Assembly (NCBI GenBank): GCA_001800005.1
Contig: MGUL01000148.1
Location: forward strand, 58,360-66,742
Direction: 5' to 3'
DNA: 8,383 bases
Origin: Elusimicrobia bacterium RBG_16_66_12
GTDB lineage: Bacteria > Elusimicrobiota > Elusimicrobia > UBA1565 > UBA9628
The stretch's first letter is position 1; each line of letters starts with the position of its first letter. The notes beneath the pieces were generated by a model, which saw nothing but the letters and a program-made list of their open reading frames with translations, made no database searches and was not told the DNA's origin. Shown here one piece after another: positions 1-7,188 of this stretch. A program made the position numbers and the translations under genes.

Positions 1-1
1 G

Positions 2-643
2 GACCTGCCCGCCGTCCTCGCCTGCGGACTTTCCATCGCCGCCTATCCTGAGCGCGAAGACCCCCGCGACGCCATGGTTGCCCGCGACGGCTTGACATGG
101 GAAGGTCTCAAAGCCGGCATGAAGGTCGCCACTTCTTCCCTGCGCAGACAACTCATGATCGAAAAAGCCGTTCCCGGCATCCAGCTCCTCCCCCTGCGCG
201 GCAACGTCGACACCCGCCTGCGCAAGCTGACCGAGGGCGAGTTCGACGCGATGATCATCGCCGTCGCCGGCCTCAAGCGCCTCGGCCGCGACAACGTCCG
301 ACATGAGCCCCTCGACCCCGCCGTCATGCTCCCCGCCCCCGCCCAGGGCTCGCTCGCCCTCGAGATCAAGGCCGACCGCGGGGACATCGCGAAGATCGTC
401 GGAAAACTCGATCACGCCGCCACACGCCTTTGCGTCGAGTTCGAGCGCGGCTTTTTGTCGGAGATCGGAGGAGGCTGCGGCGCCCCCGTCGCCGCCTTTG
501 CCCAGGTTCAAGGGAAGGGCGTCGCCATGGAGTGCTTCTTCGCGATCGAAGGAAGCAAGGGCAAGCGCGCCAAAGGCGTCTGCCCCGACCCCTCGCGCCG
601 CGAAGAATTCGTCCGCGACCTCGCCCGGCAAGTCCGCAAATGA
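2..643 (+). CDS. hemC: Hydroxymethylbilane synthase (porphobilinogen deaminase), 5'-truncated by window edge
   Basis: This cytoplasmic enzyme joins four porphobilinogen molecules into hydroxymethylbilane in tetrapyrrole (heme) synthesis. The reading frame is open from base 2, so about 100 N-terminal residues, including the catalytic Asp region, lie outside the window; 213 codons remain. Visible family motifs, in order, are REDPRDA, ATSSLRRQ (substrate-binding arginines), LRGNVDTRL, AVAGLKRLG and LPAPAQGSLALE. The C-terminal domain carries GGGCGAPV, whose Cys (bases 476-478) should hold the dipyrromethane cofactor through a thioether bond. The stop TGA overlaps the next gene's ATG in an ATGA junction. 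hemC is usually followed by hemD or other heme genes; here mfd follows directly, so the linkage looks operonic rather than pathway-based. Identification is secure from motif order. Confidence 0.96.
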   Translation, partial: DLPAVLACGLSIAAYPEREDPRDAMVARDGLTWEGLKAGMKVATSSLRRQLMIEKAVPGIQLLPLRGNVDTRLRKLTEGEFDAMIIAVAGLKRLGRDNVRHEPLDPAVMLPAPAQGSLALEIKADRGDIAKIVGKLDHAATRLCVEFERGFLSEIGGGCGAPVAAFAQVQGKGVAMECFFAIEGSKGKRAKGVCPDPSRREEFVRDLARQVRK

Positions 644-3600
644 CGCCCCGCGTGGTGGGCGCCCCCGGCTCCGGGGCGCGCGCTTTTCTCGCCAGACGCA
701 TCCTCTCCGGGAAGCCCCCCGCCGGCCTCGAAGCCCCGAAGGGCCCGCTCGTCATGGTCCTGCCTGACGCGGACGCCGTGGAGGACGTCGCCGACGCCGT
801 CAAAGCGCTGGCGCCTCTCTTCGAGGGCCGCGCCGAGAGCGTCGCGGTTTTCGGCGACGACGCGCGCGAGCGGCTGGCCTCGCTGGAGCTTCTGCGCGCC
901 GGGGCCCGCCTGGCCCTGGCCACCCCCGAAGGCATCATCGCCCCCGCCGCCGCCCCCGCCGATTTCTCGTCCCGCACCGTCCGGCTGCGCTCCGGCGGCC
1001 ACAGCCCCCGCGACAGCTCCATCGAGGCTCTTTTGGCCGCCGGCTACCAGCGCGTGGATTTCGTGGAGAGCCCCGGCGAGTTCGCCGTCCGCGGCGCCGT
1101 CCTAGACTTCCACGCCCTGGAGCCCGCCGTCGCCTACCGCGTGCTCTACGACGAGGACCGCATCGCCTCGATCCGGCCCTTCGATCCCATCTCCCAGGAG
1201 CCCGGCGCCGTGGTCGTGGAGGCCGTCGCCACTCCCGCCGAGGAGCCAGCCTCCGGCGCCCGCGTCGCCGATTGGCTGATCGACCGCGGCCTGTGGCTCG
1301 TCGCCGAGGGAGTCGAGGTCCAGGTCCCGGAGGGGGTGCGTGCGCTCTCGCTCGGCGGGCTCCTTGAGACGGGGGCTGACGACATCGACATGGGCGCGAG
1401 GCCCGTCGGCCCGTTCGGCGGCGAACCGGGCCGCGCCTGGGCCGAGATGCGCCGGGACGCCGAGGCCGGCCGCCGGCCCGTCTTGTTCAGCCTCAACGCC
1501 GGCGAGGACGCCCGACTGCAGGAGCTGCTGGCCGACGAACTGCCTCCCGGCGCGATCCAGTTCCTGATCGGCCCCCTGCGAGAGGGCTTCCGACTCGACT
1601 CGGAGAGTCTGGTCCTCTACGCGACGTCTCAGATCTTCGAGAGGGACTGGCGCGGCGTCAGCCGCTGGAAGCGCTTCGCGGCCAAGGGCGCGCAGGCCGT
1701 CCGCTGGCGGGAGCTGCGCCAGGGGGACTTCGTCGTCCATCAGGAGCACGGCGTCGCGCGCTACTTGGGGATGGAGCCCATCTCCGTCCCCGGCCACGGC
1801 GCGCAGGACTGCGTGAAGCTGGAGTTCCGCGGCTCCGACCGGCTGTATGTCCCGCTGACCGAGTTCGACCACATCCAGAAGTACTCCGGCGCCGAGGGCA
1901 AGCGCCCGCGCCTGTCGAGCCTCGACACGCGCACCTGGGAAGAGGTCAAGCGCCAGGTCGCCGAGGGCGTGCGGGACCTCGCCGAGGAACTGCTTCGCCT
2001 GCAGGCCAAGCGCGCCGCATCTTCGGGACACTCATTTCCCCCGGAGGGGGAAATCGAGAGGGAGTTCTCCGCCTCTTTCCCGTATGAGCCGACCGAGGAC
2101 CAGGCCCGCGCCACGGCGGAGACGCTGGAGGATATGATGTCTCCGCGCCCGATGGACCGCCTGGTGGTCGGCGACGTCGGCTTCGGCAAGACCGAGGTCG
2201 CGATGCGCGCGGCCTTCAAGTGCGTGATGGGCGTCAAGCAGTGCGCGGTCCTGGCCCCGACGACCGTGCTGGCCGACCAGCACCATCGCACCTTCACCCA
2301 CCGCATGGCGGGCTTCCCGGTCAAGGTCGCCATCATGACGCGCTTCCAGACGAAAGGGGAGCAGACGAAGACCCTGGCCGAGCTGAAAGCGGGGAAGGTC
2401 GACGTCGTGATCGGGACCGCGCGGCTGCTGCAGAAGGACGTCCGCTTCCATGACCTCGGCCTGGTGATCGTCGACGAGGAGCATCGTTTCGGCGTCTCGG
2501 ACAAGGAACGCCTGAAGAAAGTCCGCGTCAACGCCGACATCCTGTCTTTGTCGGCCACGCCCATTCCGCGCTCGCTCCACCAGGCGATGACGGGCCTGCG
2601 CGGCATCTCGCTGATCTCGACGGCGCCGATGGGCCGCCAGCCCATCGTCACGCGCGTGGGGCCGTGGGACGAGCGCGTCGTCTCGACGGCGCTGGCCGAC
2701 GAGTTCGCCCGCGGCGGCCAGGCCTACTATGTGCACAACCGAGTGCGCTCCATGACCGAGGCCGCGGAGGTGGTCAAGCGTCTCTCAGGGGGGGCCAGGG
2801 TGGCGATGGTCCACGGCCAGATGCGCCCGCGCGAGATCGAGGCCGCGATGTGGGACTTCGCCCAGCGCAAGTCCGATGTTTTGGTCGCCTCCACCATCAT
2901 CGAGTCGGGCCTGGACATCCCGTCGGTGAACACGCTGTTGGTGGAAGACGCCCAGGACTTCGGCCTGGCCCAGCTCTATCAGCTTCGCGGCCGGATAGGC
3001 CGCGAACGCCAGCGCGCCTTCTGCTACCTGTTCCACCCGCCGGAATCAGAGCTCAAGGACCTGCCCGACGACGCGCGCAAGCGCCTGGAGGCGCTCAAGG
3101 AGTTCGGCTCCCTGGGCGCGGGCATCAAGCTGGCGATGCGCGATCTCGAGATCCGCGGGGCGGGGGACCTTCTCGGCGCCAAGCAGCACGGCTTCATGAA
3201 CGCCATCGGCGCGGACTACTATGCCCAGATATTGGAGTGCGAGGTCGCGCGGCTGCGCGGCAAGGCCGTCGAGGACGACCGCACGGTCTCCATCGACCTG
3301 CGGCTGCCGGCCTACATTCCCGAGGATTACCTGCCGGGGGAGATCGAGAGGTTGAAGGTCTACAAGCGGGCGCTGAAGGCCGCCCCCGGGGAGGCGAAGC
3401 TGATCCTGGAGGAGCTGGAGCGCCTGTCCGGCCCGCCGCCCCAGCCGGTGAAGAATCTCTTCGAGCTGATCGCCCTGCGCGCGCTGGCGCGGCGCGCGAA
3501 GGTGGAATCGGTCGTCGAATCCGAGAAGGCCCTGGAGATCCGCTTCCGGCCGGACGCCTCGCCGGCGCCGGAGGCGCTGGCGAACTGGATGAAGACCTTC

Positions 3601-3708
3601 GGCGCCCGGATCGCCTTCGTGCCCGATTCGATGGAGGGCGACGCCGTGAGACTGTCCCTCGACGGCCGCGCGGCCGCCGCGGCCTTGCGGGAGTTCCTCT
3701 CCGCCTAG
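640..3708 (+). CDS. mfd: Transcription-repair coupling factor Mfd
   Basis: Mfd is an ATP-driven DNA translocase that pushes stalled RNA polymerase off template lesions and recruits UvrA for nucleotide excision repair. The product is 1022 aa; E. coli Mfd is 1148. Order seen: UvrB-like module (residues ~1-200), a D3-like segment (~255-330), the CarD-like RNA-polymerase-interaction domain (~360-425, GDFVVHQEHGVARYLG), helicase core with Walker A GDVGFGKT (511-518), DEEH (612-615), SATPIPR (638-644), STIIESGLDIP and QLRGRIGR (781-788), then the TRG and C-terminal D7 regions. The start at ATG 640 overlaps the hemC stop by 4 bases, and the N-terminus then aligns with E. coli Mfd. There is no strong ribosome-binding site, so translational coupling is likely. 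The missing ~100 residues fall mostly between 171 and 360 (the D1b part). The position matching E. coli Phe185, a UvrA contact, is Asp171; Arg151 and Arg167 match Arg165 and Arg181. Confidence 0.97.
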   Translation: MTPRVVGAPGSGARAFLARRILSGKPPAGLEAPKGPLVMVLPDADAVEDVADAVKALAPLFEGRAESVAVFGDDARERLASLELLRAGARLALATPEGIIAPAAAPADFSSRTVRLRSGGHSPRDSSIEALLAAGYQRVDFVESPGEFAVRGAVLDFHALEPAVAYRVLYDEDRIASIRPFDPISQEPGAVVVEAVATPAEEPASGARVADWLIDRGLWLVAEGVEVQVPEGVRALSLGGLLETGADDIDMGARPVGPFGGEPGRAWAEMRRDAEAGRRPVLFSLNAGEDARLQELLADELPPGAIQFLIGPLREGFRLDSESLVLYATSQIFERDWRGVSRWKRFAAKGAQAVRWRELRQGDFVVHQEHGVARYLGMEPISVPGHGAQDCVKLEFRGSDRLYVPLTEFDHIQKYSGAEGKRPRLSSLDTRTWEEVKRQVAEGVRDLAEELLRLQAKRAASSGHSFPPEGEIEREFSASFPYEPTEDQARATAETLEDMMSPRPMDRLVVGDVGFGKTEVAMRAAFKCVMGVKQCAVLAPTTVLADQHHRTFTHRMAGFPVKVAIMTRFQTKGEQTKTLAELKAGKVDVVIGTARLLQKDVRFHDLGLVIVDEEHRFGVSDKERLKKVRVNADILSLSATPIPRSLHQAMTGLRGISLISTAPMGRQPIVTRVGPWDERVVSTALADEFARGGQAYYVHNRVRSMTEAAEVVKRLSGGARVAMVHGQMRPREIEAAMWDFAQRKSDVLVASTIIESGLDIPSVNTLLVEDAQDFGLAQLYQLRGRIGRERQRAFCYLFHPPESELKDLPDDARKRLEALKEFGSLGAGIKLAMRDLEIRGAGDLLGAKQHGFMNAIGADYYAQILECEVARLRGKAVEDDRTVSIDLRLPAYIPEDYLPGEIERLKVYKRALKAAPGEAKLILEELERLSGPPPQPVKNLFELIALRALARRAKVESVVESEKALEIRFRPDASPAPEALANWMKTFGARIAFVPDSMEGDAVRLSLDGRAAAAALREFLSA

Positions 3709-3719
3709 GAAATGATAAG

Positions 3720-4550
3720 ATGGGCGCGATGAAAAAAGCCCTCTTTTTGGCGCCGTTCCTGCTGCTGGCGTCCTGCCGCGGCGAGAAGGATCCCGTGCTG
3801 GCCCGCGTCGGCAAGCTGAAGATCACCCAGTCCGAGTTCCAGCGCAAGCTGGGAGAGGTCTCCGCGGGCTATCAGGACTATGTGCTGACGCCCAGCGGCC
3901 GCCGCCAGTTCCTGGACGTGCTGGTGCGCGAGAAGCTGGTGCTGGCCGCGGCCCAGCAGTCCGACGTGCCGCGTTCCGCCGATTTTCGCGCGCGCCTGGA
4001 ACAGCTGCGCCGCGACGAGGAGGACCGGGTGCGCGAGGGCGGCGAGGCCATGCTCACCATGATGTGGATCGCGGACCTGCGCAAGCGCGGCGCGATCCGC
4101 CCCTCCGACGACGAGGTCCGCGCCTACATCAATAAATATCCCAGCGAAGTGGAGATCCGCCATGTGCTGCTCTCCTCCTCCGAGAAGGCCGAGGCGGTCG
4201 CCAAGCGCCTGCGCTCGGGCGCCAATTTCGCCAAGGTCGCGGAGAAGGAGTCTTTGGACGCCGCCACGGCCGCGGCGGGCGGGCGCTTCCCGGCGCTCCT
4301 CTACGGCGAGGTGCTCCCCGAGCTCGAGGAGGTCGTCTTCCGCATGAGGGTCGGCGAGATCGGCGGCCCCCTGAAGAGCAAGTTCGGCTACCATGTCCTG
4401 CGCAAGGACGCGGAGCGCAAGATCTCCTATGACAACGACGAGGCGCGCGAGCGCGTGGCGCGCCTCATCGAGAAGCAGAAGCTGGACCGCCACCTGCAGC
4501 AGGTCCAGGAGAAATTCCCGGTGGAGGTCGTCGATGAGCAATTCAAGTAG
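3720..4550 (+). CDS. Lipoprotein PpiC/parvulin-type peptidyl-prolyl isomerase
   Basis: This is a predicted envelope-anchored folding factor that would isomerise X-Pro bonds in exported proteins. The product is 276 aa. A type II signal peptide ends in the lipobox LASC (16-19); the residue after Cys19 is Arg, not Asp, so outer-membrane sorting is plausible. A SurA/PrsA-like N-terminal chaperone region follows (~20-140), containing VGKLKITQSEF and a helical basic/acidic stretch. The parvulin domain spans ~145-230. Both family histidines are present: His148 in IRHVLL and His225 in FGYHVL. ATG 3720 was chosen because AGGA (3707-3710) sits 9 bases upstream; ATG 3729, in frame and giving MKKALFL, is an equally good signal-peptide start but lacks a well-spaced Shine-Dalgarno site. 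The gene lies 11 bases after mfd and overlaps the next parvulin gene by 17 bases. It resembles PrsA/PpiD-like lipoproteins; the exact subfamily is not decided. Confidence 0.9.
   Translation: MGAMKKALFLAPFLLLASCRGEKDPVLARVGKLKITQSEFQRKLGEVSAGYQDYVLTPSGRRQFLDVLVREKLVLAAAQQSDVPRSADFRARLEQLRRDEEDRVREGGEAMLTMMWIADLRKRGAIRPSDDEVRAYINKYPSEVEIRHVLLSSSEKAEAVAKRLRSGANFAKVAEKESLDAATAAAGGRFPALLYGEVLPELEEVVFRMRVGEIGGPLKSKFGYHVLRKDAERKISYDNDEARERVARLIEKQKLDRHLQQVQEKFPVEVVDEQFK
4523..4527 (+). promoter_or_regulatory. Shine-Dalgarno site of the SurA-like gene
   Basis: GGAGG lies six bases before ATG 4534, inside the coding end of the preceding lipoprotein gene. It decides the start of the second parvulin gene and places the 17-base gene overlap. 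Confidence 0.75.
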
Positions 4551-5652
4551 GGTCGGACATCTCGCGGCGTTCCTGGCCCTGCTGCTCGCGGCGCGCGGCG
4601 CGGCCCGCGCGGCCACGACGATGGAGGACACGGTCGCGGTCGTCAACGGCAGCCCCATCCTCCTGTCCGAGTATCAGAAGGAAGCCGCCACGGCCCTCGA
4701 TTTTTGGTCTCGGACCAATCCCGCGGCCATGGCCGACCCGGCCAACGCGCGCAAGATCCGAGAGAGCACCTTGGAGGAGCTGATCACGCGCGACCTCCTC
4801 GTCCAGGAGGGCGCGAAGCTGAAGCTGAAGGTCCGCGAGCGCGAGATCGAGAACGCCGTCGATGAGATCAAGGCCCGCTTCAAGAAAGACGAGGCCGGCA
4901 AGGTCCTGACCGAAGTCGAGGCCGACGCGGCCTTTCGGGCCCAGCTCCAGACCGAGGGTCTCGACCTCGGCAGGTTCCGCGAGCGCCTGTCCCGCCAGAT
5001 CCTCGCGCGCAAGGTCATCGACGAGCAGGTCAAGGCCAAGACCGTTCCTCCTCCCGAGGACGAGGTCAAGGAATACTTCGACAAGATCAAGGAGTATATC
5101 GCGTCCAAGAGCACCGAGACTCCGAAGGGCTTGGGAGAAGACGAGGGTCAGGCCCTGCGCGAGGCGGCCGGCCAGGTCAAGGCCATGAGCGCCGAGCGCG
5201 TGCGCGTCTTCCGCATCCTGATCCGCCTCTCCCCGGCCGCCGCCGAGAACGAGCGCAAGCGCGCCCTCAAGACCGCCGCGGAGCTCAAGAAGCGCATCGA
5301 CGGCGGCGAGGACTTCTCCAAGGTCGCCAAGGAGGAGTCGGAGGACCCCGAGAGCGCCGCGCGCGGCGGAGACATCGGTTACGTTCTGCGCGGCGTCGCC
5401 CCGCCGGAGCTGGAGAAGGCCGTTTTCTCCATGGGCGTGGGCGAGACGAGCGCGCCGATCCTCTCCGAGGCCGGCTACAACATCGTGCGCGTCACGGAGA
5501 AGCGCGCGGCCGAGACTCCCGACTTCGACCGCTTTAAGGAGGACCTGGGCGGCTTCCTCGCCAACATGGCCTTCCAGAAACAGCTGGAGTCCTACGTGAA
5601 GGGCTTGCGCGAGAAGTCGGTCATTGAGCGCCACCTCCCGACGGTCCCCTAA
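4534..5652 (+). CDS. SurA-like periplasmic chaperone with degenerate parvulin domain
   Basis: This is a predicted periplasmic chaperone for exported or outer-membrane proteins. The product is 372 aa. The signal peptide has a hydrophobic LAAFLALLLAA core and a likely cleavage after ARA (residue 26). A SurA-type N-terminal domain begins with VAVVNGSPILLSEYQ, followed by a long charged, helical chaperone region (~45-200). A single PpiC/parvulin domain lies at ~223-322, then a C-terminal helix (~325-365) that would pack on the N-terminal domain. The two histidines typical of active parvulins are replaced: Arg227 in FRILIRL and Asn316 in GYNIVRV. The protein may therefore bind peptide without isomerase activity, as reported for the first parvulin domain of E. 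coli SurA. E. coli SurA has two parvulin domains; this has one. It follows an active-looking paralogue, so the two probably work together. The name surA is not assigned because orthology is unproven. Confidence 0.88.
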   Translation: MSNSSRVGHLAAFLALLLAARGAARAATTMEDTVAVVNGSPILLSEYQKEAATALDFWSRTNPAAMADPANARKIRESTLEELITRDLLVQEGAKLKLKVREREIENAVDEIKARFKKDEAGKVLTEVEADAAFRAQLQTEGLDLGRFRERLSRQILARKVIDEQVKAKTVPPPEDEVKEYFDKIKEYIASKSTETPKGLGEDEGQALREAAGQVKAMSAERVRVFRILIRLSPAAAENERKRALKTAAELKKRIDGGEDFSKVAKEESEDPESAARGGDIGYVLRGVAPPELEKAVFSMGVGETSAPILSEAGYNIVRVTEKRAAETPDFDRFKEDLGGFLANMAFQKQLESYVKGLREKSVIERHLPTVP

Positions 5653-6607
5653 GACCCTCGCCTTCACCTGCGGCGACCCCGCGGGAGTGGGCCCGCGCGC
5701 GGTCCTCGCGTCCCTGCGCGCGGGCGCCTTGCCGGCGGGGGTATTCCCCGTGCTGGTCGGGGACGCCTCCGTCTGGAAACGCGCCGGCTGGCGCGCCTGC
5801 GACGGGCCGATCCGAGACACGCGCCTGGGCTTGGCGCCGCCGCGCGCGGGCGCGCCCAGCGCCGACGGCGGGCGCCTCAGCGCGGCTTCCTTCGAGGAGG
5901 CCCTTCGCCTCGTCGGCCGGGGCCTCGCGGCGGGCCTCGTCACCGCTCCCATCTCCAAGCGGTCCTGGGACATGGCGGGATACCCCTGGCGCGACCATAC
6001 CGAGAGGCTGGCGGCCTGCGGCGCGGACGGCGCCGAGATGGTTCTGGGCGTGCCGTCCCGCGGCCTTTGGTGCGCGTTGGCCACGCGCCATGTGCCCTTG
6101 AAGAAAGCCGTCCGTGAGGTCGGCGCGCGCGGCGTGACTTCCGCGGCGAGGGCTTTGGACGCGGCTCTGCGGCGGCTCGGGCGGTCTCGACCGCGCCTGG
6201 CCCTCTGCGCGCTTAACCCTCATTCAGGAGAAGGCGGACTCATCGGCGGAGAGGAGGCTTGTCTGTCCCCGGCCGTGGCTGCCCTGCGTCGTGACGGGAT
6301 ACTTCTCGATGGTCCCCTGCCCGCGGACTCAGCCTGGCGACTTCATGTCGCCGGAGTCTACGACGGGTTGGTCTGCCTGTACCACGACCAGGCCCTCATC
6401 CCGCTCAAGGTTATGGGCGGGCTTGCCGGGGTCAACTGGACTATCGGCTTGCCGTTCGTGCGGGTCTCGCCCGCGCACGGCACGGCCTGGGATGCGGCGC
6501 GTTCCGGCGAGGTGGACGTCTCAGGGACGATCGAGGCCGCGCGCCTGGCGGCGAGGCTGCTGGCCCATCCTACGAAGGGAACAACTCCAGGCGCTGGACG
6601 CGTTTAA
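5624..6607 (+). CDS. pdxA: 4-hydroxythreonine-4-phosphate dehydrogenase PdxA
   Basis: PdxA is a cytoplasmic, metal-dependent NAD(P) oxidoreductase that oxidises 4-phosphohydroxy-threonine in pyridoxal-phosphate synthesis. The product is 327 aa (E. coli 329). Motifs in order: GDPAGVGP (17-24), TAPISK, DHTE (124-127; the usual Gly is Asp), RHVPL with His156, LNPHSGEGG with His200, GPLPADS, YHDQALIPLK with His254, GLPFVR and AHGTAWD. The three histidines match the metal ligands His166, His211 and His266 of E. coli PdxA. The only usable start is TTG 5624: an in-frame stop sits at 5597-5599 and the conserved core begins at residue 12. The gene overlaps the SurA-like gene by 29 bases, with only a weak GAGAAG upstream, so coupled translation is likely. 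The last ~12 residues (from about TKGTTPG) lie beyond the normal family end and overlap vapC antisense. Confidence 0.95.
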   Translation: MSATSRRSPKTLAFTCGDPAGVGPRAVLASLRAGALPAGVFPVLVGDASVWKRAGWRACDGPIRDTRLGLAPPRAGAPSADGGRLSAASFEEALRLVGRGLAAGLVTAPISKRSWDMAGYPWRDHTERLAACGADGAEMVLGVPSRGLWCALATRHVPLKKAVREVGARGVTSAARALDAALRRLGRSRPRLALCALNPHSGEGGLIGGEEACLSPAVAALRRDGILLDGPLPADSAWRLHVAGVYDGLVCLYHDQALIPLKVMGGLAGVNWTIGLPFVRVSPAHGTAWDAARSGEVDVSGTIEAARLAARLLAHPTKGTTPGAGRV

Positions 6608-6947
6608 AATCCGAGCGATTGAGAGTCCACAGGGAAGCGTCCATAGCCAGGGCTGTGGCTGCAATCAACGCGTCTGATATGTGGCGGCGATTGGCCGGCA
6701 TATGTTTTTGGAATATTCCAGCGGCACTCTCGGCTATGGGCAGAGTCAGGACGACGGGCTCAAAGCCCTGAAGAAGTCGGCGGGCCGCTTCCATTTGTTG
6801 GGGCCGCGCGCAAAGCTCAAACCAGGTGATGACGGAGTAGGCGAATTTCTCGGCAGGATCGGTCGTCTCCAGGGTTTCGACGGCTTCTCGTCCGGCCGGA
6901 GTGTTTTGGAGAATCTCTATGAAGATGTTGGTGTCGATCAGGATCAC
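6570..6947 (-). CDS. vapC: VapC-type PIN-domain ribonuclease toxin
   Basis: This is the predicted toxin of a type II toxin-antitoxin pair: a Mg-dependent RNase that stops translation when its antitoxin is degraded. The product is 125 aa, normal for VapC. The four acidic PIN positions are all present: Asp5 (ILIDTN), Glu44 (TWFELC), Asp92 (HISDALIAA) and Asp113 (NRSDF), so it looks active. GTG 6947 is preferred: it forms a GTGA overlap with the antitoxin stop, has GAGGT seven bases upstream, and starts the protein directly at the PIN strand. A TTG at 6989 would add 14 residues with no family support. The 3' end overlaps pdxA tail to tail by 38 bases. GC content is lower than in the operon to its left (62 of 120 bases in 6601-6720, hand count, against 53 of 60 in 5821-5880), in line with horizontal acquisition. 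The RNA target cannot be read from sequence. Confidence 0.92.
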   Translation of the reverse strand: MILIDTNIFIEILQNTPAGREAVETLETTDPAEKFAYSVITWFELCARPQQMEAARRLLQGFEPVVLTLPIAESAAGIFQKHMPANRRHISDALIAATALAMDASLWTLNRSDFKRVQRLELFPS

Positions 6948-7168
6948 CAGCGGGACCTCAGCCGGCGCAGGGTCTGTTGACCGGCGCAACCTCCCCAGGC
7001 GCCCAGGGCTTTCCGAGCGGCCGCAGCCGCGACGCGGGGGGCTCCGGGGCCCAGTTTTTCGTCGATGATGCCGCGGATGATCTCCGACTTGGTCCGCTTT
7101 TCAAGCCCGGCGAGGAGGTTGAGCACCTTATTCTCCCGCGAGGTCAGATATATTTGAGTTCGTATCAT
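6944..7168 (-). CDS. vapB: Ribbon-helix-helix antitoxin (VapB-like)
   Basis: This is the predicted antitoxin that neutralises the adjacent PIN toxin and represses its own promoter. The product is 74 aa. Residues 1-8 (MIRTQIYL) form the DNA-contacting beta strand of a ribbon-helix-helix fold; helix A (about 9-25) and helix B (TKSEIIRGIIDEKLG, about 26-40) follow. The C-terminal half is Ala/Gly/Arg-rich and ends LRRLRSRW, the sort of basic, Trp-ended tail these antitoxins use to bind the toxin groove. ATG 7168 is the natural start because the strand begins right there. No Shine-Dalgarno is visible upstream, and a near-consensus promoter ends eight bases before the ATG, so translation is probably leaderless. 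Its stop TGA shares bases with the toxin's GTG. It belongs broadly to CopG/RHH antitoxins; the exact subfamily is uncertain. Confidence 0.85.
   Translation of the reverse strand: MIRTQIYLTSRENKVLNLLAGLEKRTKSEIIRGIIDEKLGPGAPRVAAAAARKALGAWGGCAGQQTLRRLRSRW
6955..6959 (-). promoter_or_regulatory. Shine-Dalgarno site of vapC
   Basis: On the minus strand GAGGT lies seven bases before GTG 6947, within the last codons of the antitoxin gene. It supports the GTG start over the upstream TTG. Confidence 0.6.
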
Positions 7169-7188
7169 GATGTATATTTATACATCAT
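7167..7188. promoter_or_regulatory. Inverted-repeat operator of the toxin-antitoxin operon
   Basis: A perfect inverted repeat has arms ATGATGTATA and TATACATCAT separated by TT. It spans the -10 box of the antitoxin promoter and reaches into its start codon (7168-7166). Position, symmetry and AT-richness in a GC-rich genome fit an autoregulatory site for a ribbon-helix-helix antitoxin dimer pair. Binding by this antitoxin is inferred. Confidence 0.75.

Noticed and set aside
430..639. In-frame 70-codon upstream extension of mfd
   Set aside because: It lies wholly within hemC, is Arg-rich without homology to Mfd, and the ATG at 640 gives the family-typical N-terminus with an ATGA overlap.
3705..4658. 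Minus-strand open frame (317 codons) opposite the lipoprotein parvulin
   Set aside because: Low-complexity Leu/Ala/Arg/Gly antisense shadow of a gene with clear family motifs.
4543..6084. Long minus-strand open frame (513 codons) across the SurA-like and pdxA genes
   Set aside because: It is antisense to two well-supported genes, with a repetitive Leu/Arg/Ala/Gly composition typical of the reverse strand of GC-rich coding DNA and no recognisable motif.
6681..6980. Plus-strand open frame (99 codons) opposite vapC
   Set aside because: Antisense to a PIN domain with all four acidic residues; no ribosome-binding site or family motif.
6948..6989. TTG start at 6989 adding 14 residues to the PIN toxin
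   Set aside because: The GTG at 6947 has a ribosome-binding site and the GTGA overlap with the antitoxin stop, and begins the protein at the PIN beta strand.
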